From Nymphaea colorata (lineage: Eukaryota; Streptophyta; Magnoliopsida; Nymphaeales; Nymphaeaceae): DNA of 60,000 bases. Shown here one piece after another: positions 1 through 30,947 of the stretch. The notes beneath the pieces were generated by a model that made no database searches, had not been told where the DNA came from, and worked only from the letters and a program-made list of their open reading frames with translations. Within the stretch, counting starts at the first letter, position 1. Each line of letters opens with the position of its first letter. The stretch spans positions 30,576,206 through 30,636,205 of the forward strand of contig NC_045139.1 of NCBI RefSeq assembly GCF_008831285.2, read 5' to 3'. The position numbers were made by a program, and so were the translations under genes.

Positions 1-33
1 TCCAGTGTCTCCTATATATATATATATATATAT

Positions 34-368
34 ACTAGATAGGTGAAGCTGCTGCTGGTGCGGATAGCTGATTCAGCAATTCAGCTGAACCAATTGTGAA
101 TCAGGCTAAAAATTAGATAAAATATCTTTTGAAAACTATATATATAGTTACAAATCGAAAATTTTTAAATACTGTTAAATAGCATGATTAAGTTGATACG
201 TAACCCTTTCGAATAAGCCATAGGGTAAATTCATCAATTCAATTTGAATCAACCTATGCAAGCCGGTTCTCATAAAACTAGTGCAAAGTTTGGATAGTTG
301 TTATTTTAGGGTATTATTACAGTGGTGTAAGTTTCTGATAGCTACTGTTTTAACTTATTATTATAGTG
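34..368. repeat. Direct repeat, copy 1 (about 335 bp)
   Basis: This segment begins just after a short (TA)n run and is repeated in the same orientation at 2901-3235, which also follows a (TA)n run. The two copies differ by scattered substitutions and small indels. There is no convincing TG...CA end, primer-binding site or coding sequence between them, so an LTR pair is not supported. A duplication or two insertions of one repeat family fit equally well. Confidence 0.7.
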
Positions 369-1856
369 GGAAAAAATAAAAGATGCGCCCAAATCAGAAC
401 AGGTTGTTCCTATTGCTCGCCTTGAAACTAAGACCAGTTTAATGCACTATGTGTAAAAATGGTCGGTTTTCTGAAAATAACCTATAAATTAGGTCTCTTC
501 CTGTAAGTTACTCGCGGCAAAAAAAATATCCCGAAAAAATATCAAACTTCTATTGATGGCAATCCCAACTACAGGGCCAACCATGGAGGAGTGAAGGTGA
601 CATCATGGTGACCCATCGCTTGGAAGAAGAAAAATGGAAGGAAAAAGTTCCTTCGACAACTTAAATTGCTAGACAAGTACACGGCTCGAAGTGAAAACAG
701 GACTTTTTTCACCCCAAATAAGTTATCCAGGATGCAAACACCCTGGAGAAGTTATCCAAGCACTCAAACAAGTCCTTTCCAAGCACTGAAACAAGTCCTT
801 TGAAAAACTAAGAAGCGTCCAAGATCACCTCTTGTTGACTTGATGTAAATTTGAATCCAAGAGGCCGATGGAACTCCAATTTTAGCGTAGGGTAATTTCA
901 TTTCTTGCCATATCAAAATACATCATGAAGCTCGGAAAACCTTTACCTCTAATCAAACAACACCCATCGCGGATATTCCATGATGGGTGTAAATTTTCTG
1001 GTGAGCGGGAGGAAATCTCACTTTCTCGGTTAGAGTTGAAGCGACTTCCGCTTCCCTTCCTTAATTTCCGCTATCCCCAGGGTTCAGGACTGCATCAGTG
1101 CTTGGGTTGGAGCCGCAGGCATGGGCCAATGGCCAGTCGATGATTTGAGCGGCATGATCGCGACACAGCCTTGTGTCAGTGGGAGAGAAGCCATGCTCTT
1201 GAATAGCTAAGTTGAGACATTGGCACCTTAAAGCAACTTAAACATAAAAATTTTGGGGTGATTTCCTCAAGTGAAGGCCCAGCAGCTTGAATAAGAAGTG
1301 TAAACTGAAGAATTTGAAGCTACAGATGTTAATCTTAAATGGTGATTCATTCATTGTTAAACCCTTTTGGTCAACAAAATTAGGTTTGGTTCAAGAGAAG
1401 ACTTTAATGCAGTTTGTTGAGTATGAAATAAAGTATTCTTTGCATAATATTTTTAATGGAGGTTTACGCATGGTCAAATTAAGGATCATTTAATTATTTT
1501 GCAACGTATGCTTGTGTACGTCACTTTCTTTAGCTTCATGATATCTTTTGACACAGAGATACCTAACCATGACTCTCTCTCTATAAAATATCATGTCACA
1601 TAGAACAATACCCCTTTGTTTTTTTTCCTTCATAAGCAAGCGGAACTCTGCCATCAAATGCGAAGCATTACGTAAAAATCAATGGCTTCTTTAAATCAAC
1701 TGAGAACTGAGTTTCGGTCCGGAGGTTTTCTGTCAAACTCTTATCTTATTCCATGAAAAGATCAGATTTCTTGCACTTCTTTGCTTTTGTCTCCGAACGC
1801 GTCGGCTTTCAACTTTCATTGAAAGTTCAGTTTCTCTTTCTTTATCTAAACTCTCA
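369..1856. other. Spacer with no recognisable gene
   Basis: No coding region is supported. A short imperfect tandem repeat of about 22 bp (CAAGCACT-AAACAAGTCCTTT, two copies) lies near 758-800. A 72-codon open frame at 925-1143 matches no family I recognise and has no splice or promoter context. Confidence 0.5.
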
Positions 1857-2485
1857 TTTCTTGTTCTAATTTTTACTCCTTTTGTGTGCATCTAGATTCA
1901 TTTTTGTGTGCCCTGCATGTATAGGATGTAAATGAAGCACAAAGGTTTTCTCTGTATCTTCTCGCTTTTGTATCAGTCTGACTTTGAAGTTTATTAGTTT
2001 TGCATTTTTTTCCCTCAAAAACTATGTATAATACACCTTTCAAAGCCCCACTGAAGTTCTGCATCGTCAATTCAATTCTCAGCAATATTACTTCTCTGGA
2101 ATGCAAACGACTGCAAACGATGGGATTGCAGCCACCCAGGCCTGAGCGCAAGAGCTTCTTTGGTCATTTCAGTTTCTGAACATATGATTTCTTTGCACTG
2201 GAAAGACAAACAGAAGGATAACAACAAATACTGCGCTCTGCTGCTAGGAGGACGTGATCAGATGCATCTTCTGATTAGAGGTGTCGATGAATCAGATTTC
2301 TGTGCATATCCAACTGGATGAACCTCAACGAAAAACACAATCTCCGGCCCGGACTTAGATTTTAGATCAAATGATTTACATCTGAATATTTTGCAGAACA
2401 TGTTTAGGATTTTATTCTACCACAGATCTAGAACTTCATGAGAACAACACAAAGTATGGTACATGCAATTTTTGAGCATGTGGTT
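1857..2485. repeat. Dispersed repeat, copy 1 (about 630 bp)
   Basis: This block is repeated in the same orientation at 36526-37198 with high identity, about 34.7 kb away. Copy 1 lacks roughly 32 bp that are present in copy 2 at about 36738-36770. Neither copy has evident LTRs, terminal inverted repeats or an intact reading frame. It may be part of a larger transposon or a duplicated gene remnant. Confidence 0.75.
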
Positions 2486-2818
2486 ATATCCTTTCCTTTT
2501 AGTTGTTTTTGTCTTCGAATGCAGAGTATCAACCTGTGCTGTTACATTTACTTACAAAGGCTAAGAAACACTAGAAAAAGACGTGGGCAGTCTCTATAAT
2601 AAACTTTCCAGTAGCAATGTGCTTTGGCAAGGGAAGTGTGTGCGTTTGTAAGTTTATATAAATATATAATGAATGATGGGTTTGGCTTTATAGAGCCACT
2701 CAATTCACTCTTCAGGACCTTCTCATCAATAATGACATACAATTGAGACCATATAAATGTCGATCACTTTTTTCTTTTTACTTTTTATTAACTATTTATC
2801 ACAATGAATGAAAAAACC

Positions 2819-2821
<3 letters not shown>

Positions 2822-2900
<79 letters not shown>
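2822..2900. repeat. (TA)n microsatellite
   Basis: About 79 bp of uninterrupted TA dinucleotides, directly before the second copy of the 335-bp direct repeat. Confidence 0.95.
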
Positions 2901-2905
<5 letters not shown>

Positions 2906-3235
2906 GATAGGTGAAGCTGCTGCTTGTGCGAATAGCTGATTCAGCAATTCAGTTGAACCAATTGTGAATCAGGCTAAAAATTAGAAAATATATCTTTTGA
3001 AAACTATATATATAGTTAAAAATTAAACGAAAAAATTAAATACTATTAAATAGCATGATTAAGTTGATACGAAACCCTCTCGAATAAGCCATAGGGTAAA
3101 TTCATCAATTCAATTTGAATCAACCTATTCAAGCCGATTCTCATAAAAATAGTGCAAAGTTTGGATAGTTGTTATTTTAGGGTATTATTACAGTGGTGTA
3201 AGTTTCTGATAGCTGCTGCTATTATTATAGAGGGG
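2901..3235. repeat. Direct repeat, copy 2 (about 335 bp)
   Basis: Second copy of the segment at 34-368, same orientation. It begins right after the (TA)n run and ends in a shortened form of the copy-1 end (GTTTCTGATAGCTGCTG, then an A/T-rich tail). Confidence 0.7.
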
Positions 3236-3239
3236 AAAA

Positions 3240-3756
3240 GTGCAGATGATAATAGCATATACATATATTATGTTAGATTGTTTAGTATATATGTCATATA
3301 TACAACATAATGTATTTTAGTAAATATATGTCATAATGTAACATAGTACTACAGCATACATGATCCTGATATACTATATACATGAAACATGTATTATGTT
3401 AATATCATTATATACAATGTAATACGCTATATATATTATATATGACATGTAAATACACAATGTATATGCTACATATATGTGTACATATGTCGTATAATAT
3501 TATATGACATATAATACATATGTCATATAATACGCTATATAGCGTATTATGTATATAATAATATACATGTGTACATATATGTAATATATGTACTATAGTA
3601 TAAAGTAACATATAAATCACATGTATCATATATGTGTAACGTATATTATATATATTTATTATTGTACTTAATAACACATATGCTATATGTGCATATAAGT
3701 TATATACACTTATAAATGTTAATATGTATACATATTAAATATATATACATATTAAC

Positions 3757-3828
<72 letters not shown>

Positions 3829-4905
3829 AACTTATATACATATATAAATATGTGTTACTATATACTATAGTATATATGTAATATGCATATATTTACATAA
3901 CATATAAATATATTACATGCACATATTTTATATTATATACATATTCCATGTATGTATTGGTAAAATTTATATTTGTACACAAATATATGTAATATACCAT
4001 AGGTAATATGCATATACACATACAATGATGCAAATATAAGTAATATATTACATGTAATACACACACACACATATATATATATAAGATACATATATATGTT
4101 CATATATTATAAATCCATACATAATATCTGGTATATAAAAATGCATATAATATATTGTTAACACATGTATAATATGTATAATTATAACATAACATATATG
4201 TACACAGATATATTATATATTATATATTATGTTATATATAACTATATATTTTATATATACATATGTATATATATCATTTGTTATGTTATTCACATGTATA
4301 CACATATTTTATGTCTATATATGTACGTGTTACTTATACATATTTATATGTATGCATATGTACATCATATACAGAGATGTATATATTAGATATATAGGTA
4401 TACATATATTTGTAACATAACATATATGATATGTATACATATTATATGTACATCTATATTATTCAAATATACATGTGTTATACATATATATATGTTACAT
4501 GCATATATCATATATGCATATTATATATATGTAATATATATAATAGATATAAGTACATATACAAATATGTACATACCAATAATATATGTATATAATATTA
4601 TATGACATATGTATACATATATTGTATGACATGTGTACATATATTGTATTACATATATTATATGACATATGTACACATAGATTATATTACATGACATGTG
4701 TACACAAATACATATATGTGTGTGTGTGTTTGTGTGTGTGCATTATATATATTATACATATATGTATATATGTACATGTACATATATATAATATATGTGT
4801 ACATATATAGTTGCACACAATATATGTAACATATATATTTATATACTATATAACATATATACTTATGGTATATATATTACATATATGTATATATATAGTA
4901 TATAT
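3240..4905. repeat. AT-rich low-complexity block with (TG)n core
   Basis: About 1.7 kb of degenerate ACATATATGTATAC-like sequence rich in short palindromes, with a (TG)n run at about 3779-3824 and shorter CA/TG runs near 4064 and 4718. The open frames here are rich in Tyr, Ile, Cys and His and are products of the repeat, not genes. It looks like an expanded, decayed microsatellite. Confidence 0.85.
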
Positions 4906-5389
4906 ACTTTCTAAGTCGTAACGTGCTGCTTTGTTTATGAGCCTAGTTGGTAGAGAAATGGTTGGATCAAGTCTTTGGATTCTCAAATAGTTATGTTTTT
5001 TCTTTTTATTACAACAAGAGTATATTTTCCCAAAAAGGTTTCAATTTTGTTCAAATACTTAAATGATGGATTAACTAATTTAATAAGGAATTTAAGTATA
5101 AAAACCTGTAAAGGCTCTGATAGCAACCAACGAGAGTTTGGGTCAAAAATTCCATGACAGGATTTTGTGCTATTGGTGCATCGCACTTACGGTCAGACAC
5201 CATAATTAAAATGAAGTTGATCTTGATAGATTTAGAATATTTGAATATGTTCTAGATACAAAAATAATTTTAAATTGTTTTGAACAAATTGGAATCAATT
5301 CAAGTTATCAATAAATTGATGACCTAATATCTAGGTTATCAAAGCTTTAAATCATAGGAGATAATCCCCAAAAATATTGAGAAAAAAAT

Positions 5390-6450
5390 CAAGTGACATG
5401 TAAACTTGATATAATCAATCCTGATTTAAGGATAAAAACAATCAATATCAAACTCTCTTTGGAAGAAGAGAAAGACATAACAACCCATATAAAAGATCTG
5501 GTTAACTTGAAGGTTATTCGAATGAGTTTCAGCCCTCATAGGTCTACAACGTTTATTGTGAATAAGCACTCCAAACAAGTGAGAGAGAAATCAAGAATGG
5601 ATAGTCATCAACTATAGAAGGTTGAATGACAATACTCGAGATGACGAGTATAATATTCACTCCTTGATTCAAAGAATTTAGGATAAAAAATACTTCTTAA
5701 AATTCGACTGCAAAAGCGGATTTTGACAAGTTAGCATGGAAGAAAGTTCTATACCATGGACTGCTTTCACATGTCTCCAAGGACATTATGAATGGATTGT
5801 AATGTCCTTTGGATTAAAGAACGCCCCTAGTGTCTTACAAAAAAAAAAAAAGAATCTTGCGATGAAGAGCTACAAAGACTTTTCTGTAGTTTATATTGAT
5901 GATATCTTAGTTTTCTCAAAAACTAATAAAGAACATATCATTCATCTTAAAAAGTGTTTGAAACATTTGAGAAAAATGGAATTATAATATCCAAAAAGAA
6001 AATGGAACTAATGAAAACTCATATAAAATTTTTGAGAATGAGATTGACAATGGATATATTAAACTCCAACCACAAATAGTTGAAAAAATCATAAAAGAAT
6101 TCCCTGATAAAATTGAAGATAAAAGACACTTCAACAATTCTTGGAAATTTTAAATTATGCTAGACCTTACATTCCGCAAATGCATAATCTTGTGTCAGGA
6201 CTCTCCAAAATTAAGACCATATGGTGTTATGTTTTTCAATGAAAAAGACATAAACCAGGTCAAAAAAATTAAGGAATTAGTAAAACAACTAAAGCCCCTT
6301 AAGTGACCGTTTAAATTATTTGGTAATTCAAATTGGATTGTATCTTGGATGAAGAACAGTATTGCTTGCTAAAATCTCAAAATATGACCTTAAAACAAGT
6401 AAAGAAATTTGCATATATGCATATGCAAGTTTTAGAAAAAATAGAATAAA
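5390..6450 (+). pseudogene. Endogenous pararetrovirus (Caulimoviridae) reverse transcriptase relic
   Basis: Translated pieces in shifting + frames follow the order of a Caulimoviridae reverse transcriptase. They show an N-terminal part with an SPHRST motif (about 5540), an FDCKSGF-like segment (about 5703), an IPWTAFTC...GHYEW block (about 5750), FGLKNAPS, and the catalytic YIDD box with ILVFS after it (about 5890). Beyond it come LQPQIVEKI-like and LDLTFR-like pieces of the connection region. Several in-frame stops and at least two frame changes break it, one at an A-rich run near 5840. No movement protein, coat protein or clear RNase H is visible, so it is a partial, dead copy. The wording of the motifs is closer to pararetroviruses than to Ty3/gypsy elements, though that is a judgement from memory of the families. 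Confidence 0.75.
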
Positions 6451-6455
6451 TCTTC

Positions 6456-6617
6456 AATGGATATAAAACTATTCTTGGATACTTTTGCGATCATAAAATA
6501 TTATGATTTTGTAATGGATCCAACAAAAACTTTGGACTTCAAAATCGTTTTACTGAAAACGCCTGCACTGTTTCGTTCTTCCCCTTTTCCCGTCCTGCAG
6601 CCTCCCTTTTCCCTTCC
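6456..6617 (+). promoter_or_regulatory. Probable promoter/5' leader region of the coiled-coil protein gene
   Basis: After the pararetrovirus relic the composition changes to a C/T-rich stretch (TTCTTCCCCTTTTCCC, CTCTCTCTC), typical of plant core promoters and leaders. No canonical TATA box is placed with confidence. The following exon-like segments have good splice donors, which is why a transcription start is inferred near here. Confidence 0.35.
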
Positions 6618-6696
6618 ATGCTCTCTCTCTCTCTCGCTCTCCAACTTACGGCTGAACGGCGATTGTCAACGGCGCCGGAATCTTTGGCTGACGCCG
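6618..6696 (+). other. Candidate first exon (5' UTR or coding) of the coiled-coil gene
   Basis: An ATG at 6618 opens 26 codons plus one base and ends at a consensus donor GTAAGT (6697). The phase fits the exon at 7492, and the peptide is Arg/Ser/Leu-rich, like a possible organelle-targeting start. A second GTAAGT donor follows a GA-rich stretch at about 6975, and a strong acceptor-like TTTTTTCTACAG sits near 6834, so alternative or purely untranslated leader exons are equally possible. Confidence 0.35.
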
Positions 6697-7491
6697 GTAA
6701 GTTTTCAAAAGGGCTGTTTAGGAAATTTTTAACACTAAAGTGTGTTCTTTAAAAAGGGTCGATTTTGAAAACTTTGTGAGAGGAGAGGGCTTATCGAGCC
6801 CTACCGGCTCTTTCTCTCTTCTTTTTTCTACAGAAAACCGAGAAGGTTAGACAGAGCGAGAGAGGGAGAGAACGGGAAAGAAATAGCGGGATAGGTGAGG
6901 AGAGAAAGAGGGAGAACAAAAGGGTAGAGACGAGGGAGTGAGAGATATTGAAGAGAAGAGAGGGACGATAGTGAAGGTAAGTTCATCTGAATTTATTTTT
7001 CCCCTTCAATTTTTTTAAATTCTTTCTTAGATTGGAAGCTTGAATCTCCTTGTTAATTTATGATAGAGAATCTAGTTTTTATCAGTCTTAGCATGGAATT
7101 CTTGATAGAAATGATATTGCTTGTCTATATGGTGCTGAATGGGACATATGGTTTGAGTTTTTGAGGGCTGTTTCTCTGAGTTCGTGTGTGAATGTTACGG
7201 ATGGAATTTTGATCACTGATTGTGCGGAAAGGAGAGAAATTTCAGTTCTGTAATTTTTCAGATGGGGCTGAAGCTGTACGATTCCTTTTTGGGTCTTAAT
7301 TAAAGTTGATTTTAAATAAACGGAGGCTTTTGTAGTCTTGTATTAGCTGGATTTAGAAGGAGGTGAATTTGGGAAGACATGGCAGCGTAGTTCAAGGGTT
7401 CGTTGTCGGTGAGGCTTCTGGACGTATAAGGGAATGGGTTGAGACCTGTAATTGAGGTTAATGACTAATCATGTTATCTAATTGTCACTAG

Positions 7492-7561
7492 GTGGGCTGG
7501 TTCACGAAACCACACCCAAGGACGTGACCGGAGAGCGTACTAAATACTACCTTCTTCTTTG
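7492..7561 (+). other. Candidate second exon of the coiled-coil gene
   Basis: A 70-bp segment lies between an acceptor (CACTAG) and a donor (GTGAGC). One frame is open (GLVHETTPKDVTGERTKYYL), and both its phases match: one base from the exon at 6618, and two bases passed on to the exon at 10582. The other frames contain stops. If translation starts at 10583 this exon is untranslated. Confidence 0.45.
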
Positions 7562-10500
7562 GTGAGCAGATTTATAGTATAATTCAATTACAGTAGATGT
7601 TCTTATTTGTTTAGGTTGTTGAAGCATGGATTGTTACATTCAAATATGCAATAGATTGTTAGCACAGCTAATTTCAATGTTGTCTATGAGATTATTTAAT
7701 TATTTGGTGGATGGATCATGAAGTTAGATAAATATAGTATATTGAGCATAACTGTTCTCTTGCTTAGCATTGATTTGTTTGTTTGTATGCTAAACAGATC
7801 TAAGTTACTTGAATCCTCTCTTATGATTTCTTCATTATATCATGTATGAATGAGCTGCCTGATGAAAACATCAAATAGGATTATAGGCTGGTTTAGAAAT
7901 TCAATTAAAAACGACAAACTACATCACACTGTATAGATTCACTTGTCAAAACTCAGATATTTGAAAATTAAACAAAATGTAGTTTATTAAGGTTGAAATA
8001 TATTTGAAGGCAAGCAGTTATAATGAGAAGACAAATTTATTGACAAAATATGGGTCATAGAGGTTGAAATATATTTGAAGGCAAGCAGTTGTAATAAGAA
8101 GACAAATTTATTGTAGTACTAATAAAACTTTTCAGAAAGTGTCTATCATGACTGGCCGCGAGGGCTGCCTAAGGGCGGTGGCCATTGATAGCCCGCAAGG
8201 GGCATGGCCTTGCAAGGGGCAAGGTGCGAGTCCTCTTAACTCTCCTGCATTATTATTTATTGAGAGTTGAATCTAAACAAAAAAAAAAAAAGTGATGGTC
8301 ACTGGTCGTAAGATAAGATTCCATTTAGGAGCAAGTATTTCAAGAGTGGAACCTCAAGTGGAAGCAAGTCTCTCTTGATGCGATAGAGCGAACTCTAATG
8401 AAGAGTTGATATAAGAAAGTTAAAAGTCCAATAGCAGTCAATTAAATTTTAAGTGAGATCAGTGGCAGACATTTAAGTTTAAAGCATAAAACAACTCCAA
8501 GAGATATGCTTGACTGCTTGCTTATGTAGTGTTATCTCTTGACTGTTGATATGATGTCTTTACTTTCGATTGATATGATCTTACTGTATTATGGCCACTG
8601 AGTTAGTAGGACTCACTACTTGTGTATTTTGCTTTTTCAGCTGAGCAAGATAGAGTTTTTCAGGGAAGGCAGCTAAGCTTAGTTATTTTTAAACCTCTGA
8701 GTTCCTAGTGAATAGGTAGATAATAGATTCATCTTTACAAATTTTGTATTGTATATCATGTAGAAACTAGCCGTCGCAATTCAATTTTTAGCTCATATTT
8801 TCAGTTTTAAATTGATTTATCCTAGTGCTTGTTAGATTTTGAATTACGTAAAGCTAATTACAGTTTTCTCCTCACTCCATAGAGCAGGGGTTGACACTGT
8901 GTCTTGCCGGAGTCATTATCTCTTTCTCTTTCCTCCCTTGCAGGTCTCTCTCTTTCTTTGGCTATTTTTGGCTGGCCAGCATCTGCAGCAGTGCCATGCA
9001 GAAGACCGCACCATGGTTGAGCTTATCCATGGCGCTCTCTCATTTTCCCTCACGGCTAACATGCATCTGTCTCTCTCTTTCTCTCTCGTGTCACTACCTA
9101 CCTACTTGCTCACTGTCTGGGGTGGGATGAGCAATAGCATAGCTTGTTTTTGATGAATGCCCATGCAATGTCTTGAAGTATTGTTATTAAATCTAGGGAA
9201 TTGTTGAGATGCCTCAAAAGGATGTTGTGCCATGGAACTTGTTGATTGTGGGCTGTGTGAAAAGTAGGGATATGAATTCTGCAATGCTATGTTGTCAAGT
9301 CGCCCAAGCAACGCCTAGCGCCTAGGCGGGCCTAGGCGAGCTTAGGCAAAAATGGCGACCAACTTTTTTTTAATTTTTTTTTTTAGTTATGTTAATACGT
9401 CAAATTATTTTGATTAACTATTACTAATATTTGAAATGTGGAGAGTAGTAACATAACAAGCATAATCAACTCAGACAATAAAAAATTAATTGTTGACTTC
9501 ACTGAATATCCAAAATCGATAGAAGAAGCTTAACATTCCTCATTAAATGTAAAACTAATACAAGAAACAAAAAAAAATTCTAATTTCTAGAAGAAGGAAT
9601 GTAAATCTGCAAGAAGTCTTTAATTTATCTGTACTTAAAGAAAGACATAATATAATAAAAAACACTAACAATACATTATAGTATACATACAAGTACACAA
9701 TAGTAATACGTATGAGTGCATAACCATACTAACGTATACATATAATTAGTATCACAGTACTACATATTATATAACAGGCTAATAGTATACATATAATAGG
9801 TCGATGCAATACTATATGACATGTATAACGGACTGCACATAACAGTATATACATATAACATGTATTACAATACATATAACAGGAATAACAAATTGTATTA
9901 CAATATCATTTAACCTATGTCACATAGGTACAGGTGCGGGTACCGACCATTTTTAAAAAACTTGGGTACCGGGGTATGGCTGTACACACACACGCACATA
10001 TATATATGCATTATTTTCTTTAGAACTTTTTTCTTTTAAATTTTAATTTGATGTTTTTAATTTTTTGTTTTAGATTTTTTAAAAATAATCTAGAATGAGC
10101 TAATTTTTATCAATTTGTGGCAATATAAGGCCAATTTTTGTGAATTTACAGGGAAACAATTTACTTCATATGTAAATGTTAACGCCAAAGGTTACATCAA
10201 GTAGGCATTTTTTATTGATACCCAAGATGTGCAAACATGTCCGGACTTGTGCATGCAAACACTGACATGTACAATCACTTTCAATAATTTGCAATAGTCT
10301 TTTTAAAAAATATAAAATGGTTTTATGTTGTAAACCATGTAATACTGGAAGGATTAATATCCTCATGTCCTTTTTCCAAATGATTTTCAATATCATGTGG
10401 GAAGCCCATATCATGCACATGCGATTGTTAGAAGCTCCACAGCCTCATTTCCTGGCCTAATGGACATTCTTTTCTGGCAAACAGGTGGCTTTCTTCTAAA

Positions 10501-10581
10501 TCTGCTTGAAGAGAGAAGACCAATCTGGGGAGAATCCTAATTGGCATTACCTGGAGCACGATCTGTTTTGTCAAAGCATAG
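7562..10581. other. Intron of the coiled-coil gene with repeat insertions
   Basis: About 3 kb with no coding exon found. It holds a short direct repeat (the phrase ATTTGAAGGCAAGCAGTT occurs near 8003 and 8070), a SINE-like insert at 8150-8292, a CGCCTAGGCG-type palindrome cluster near 9305-9345, and AT-rich low-complexity sequence at 9650-9990. A GTCACATAGGTAC start near 9919 resembles the ends of the hAT-like elements further right. Confidence 0.5.
8150..8292 (+). mobile_element. SINE-like tRNA-derived retroposon
   Basis: The GC-rich head carries an A-box-like TGGCCGCGAGG (8153-8163) and a B-box-like GGTGCGAGTCC (8223-8233), the two parts of an RNA polymerase III internal promoter. The segment ends in an A-rich tail (about 8278-8291). 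A short AAAGTG occurs on both sides and could be a target duplication, but it is too short to be decisive. The spacing between the boxes is wider than in a tRNA gene, as expected for a diverged SINE. Confidence 0.55.
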
Positions 10582-10582
10582 C

Positions 10583-29016
<18,434 letters not shown>

Positions 29017-30930
29017 CTTACAGAAAATGTTGACTGCATATTGAAATGATTGTGTTTATCAAAATAACATGTTATCTTCAATATACTTTGCATGGAACAT
29101 AAGGCAAAATCAGAAATTGAAAAAGAGGGGTTGAATGCTTGGAAATTCAAGAATCTGAGGTCATGTTTGAGATATGGATTACTGAGCTTTGCTGTTTCAC
29201 TAGTTGGGCTATTCATTGTAAGATGCAAACGAACGTTTTTGCATGTCATTGATAATGTACAGAGCTCTGTTTTTTTTTTTTTGCTGTCAATAAGTTAAAG
29301 TCGCTTATCCTTACGCTAATCCTTTAAAGCCTATTTCTCTCAGTTTTTTATCAGTTAGCCTTCTAGTAGATCTAGGTCATGTAAATTGAGATCAGTTGTA
29401 ATTTTTTACTAAACTTTGCTGCCCTATTTATTTTAATTTGATTATTCCCGTTATACACTTTTAACTTGTATATAACTCGACAGCCTCTCGTTTCATTCTC
29501 AGAGGCTGTCCCATTGTGGTGGTTTATCGTAAGGGAAACTGCCGATAGTGGATTTAAATCTGCCACTGCCATTGTTATGTACGTTCCAGAAGCGATTAAA
29601 TCCGACCTGATTAATCTTATAAGCTAGTCCCATCTATCTAAATTTGGTTTCAAAACAAAGTCTCAGCCTATACCTGCATGCAATTACATGGAATCTGAAA
29701 TGAATAGAATCAAACGATGAAGCTAATACTATTGGTCCTGGAGATAGAAATTTCTGATTGAGGGGCACTAATATTTCATACTTTAGACATTTAAGAGGCA
29801 TCAATATGTAAACGAGAAGACATCAATATATAAACAAGCAATTTTTGTGGGCAATTGCCACACAAGCCTACATCTGTCTTGGCCACTGACTCCCATGAGT
29901 ATGCTATGAATTCATTGGTATAGATTTTGCTCTTAATTAAAAAGGTTCAAATCCAAAGAAACAGCTAGCTATCGAACTAATATATGCCCAATCCTAGCTG
30001 ATTATTGATACCTGAAAATAGATGCATTGATTTCTTGGCTGAGATCCAACTGAAGCAAGTGCATGTTGCTCATATTTCATGTGTCTCAACCTTTGAAGCA
30101 TATAGCATAGTTACAAACTGTTGTCATTGCCAAACAACCTCTATTGGACCAGAGTGTCGCCTCGTCTTAGTCGGGGTCACTTTTAATTGACATGTTTAGC
30201 TTTGTATTAACCTTAACTTAGGACAGCCAAAATTTTTTAACTTAGCCTGAGTTGACATCTTCCACATTTTTTCCGCACTGCCTAAAAGGTCAATTGAGCA
30301 TGAGACCTTCCACATGCTGAATCAAGTTAAACTCAACGACTTAAACCTAGACTCAGTCCGTGGTGGTGGTTCAATCCTCCCAGGGCCAGCCCACCAGGGC
30401 TGTCCCTTTATACATATATAGAAATTGGTACCATTTGGTCAAGGACAAAAACCTAACCTTTTAATTTTTTACTAAAAAAAATTAAATAAAATATAAACAT
30501 CTTAATAAATTTTATAAAAAAATTACTTTGATATAAATATGTTTTGATTCAAGTTGATTTCTTGAAAAATAAGGACATTCTATTATCAAAATATTGAAGT
30601 CATGTAAGCCATTCAGTTTTTTTTATTATAAAAAACACTATTAAAGTTCAAAATATTATCAGCTTAATATAAGAGAGAAAAACACTTCAAACATCACAAT
30701 AAATGATTTGATTTTTATTCTTGACCTAATAGTTTACTTTTACCAATTTTCATATATATATATATAATAATGAGTGAATGACACTCAACCATGTAATCAT
30801 GTATCAAGGCCGTTCATCATAGTTCAAATAAATAAATAAATAAATAAATAATACCAAGAAAATATTTTTTACCTTTCTTCATTTACCTTTTTTTCATTGT
30901 TTTTTAACTATTCATATGTCACCGTTCAAT
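29017..30930. other. 3' region and spacer after the coiled-coil gene
   Basis: The first few hundred bases are probably 3' UTR. The rest is AT-rich spacer with an (AAAT)n run near 30828-30850. No second gene is supported. Confidence 0.5.
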
Positions 30931-30947
30931 TTATATATATATATAAA

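Noticed and set aside
925-1143. 72-codon frame starting MKLGKPLPLIK
   Set aside because: No recognised family, splice sites or promoter; consistent with chance.
369-2900. LTR retrotransposon interior between the 335-bp direct repeats
   Set aside because: No primer-binding site next to the left repeat, no polypurine tract, no pol motifs, and no target duplication.
3408-4810. Several 60-90 codon frames in the AT-rich block
   Set aside because: Composition is that of degenerate ACATATATGT repeats; no family resemblance.
8620-8672. TTGCTTTTTCAG acceptor-like site followed by CTGAGCAAGATAGAG, considered as an exon or gypsy element 3' end
   Set aside because: No matching donor in phase, no open frame joined to the known exons, and no other gypsy feature nearby.
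29941-29960. GGTTCAAATCC, considered as a tRNA B box
   Set aside because: No A box, no cloverleaf stems and no CCA-side acceptor pairing around it.
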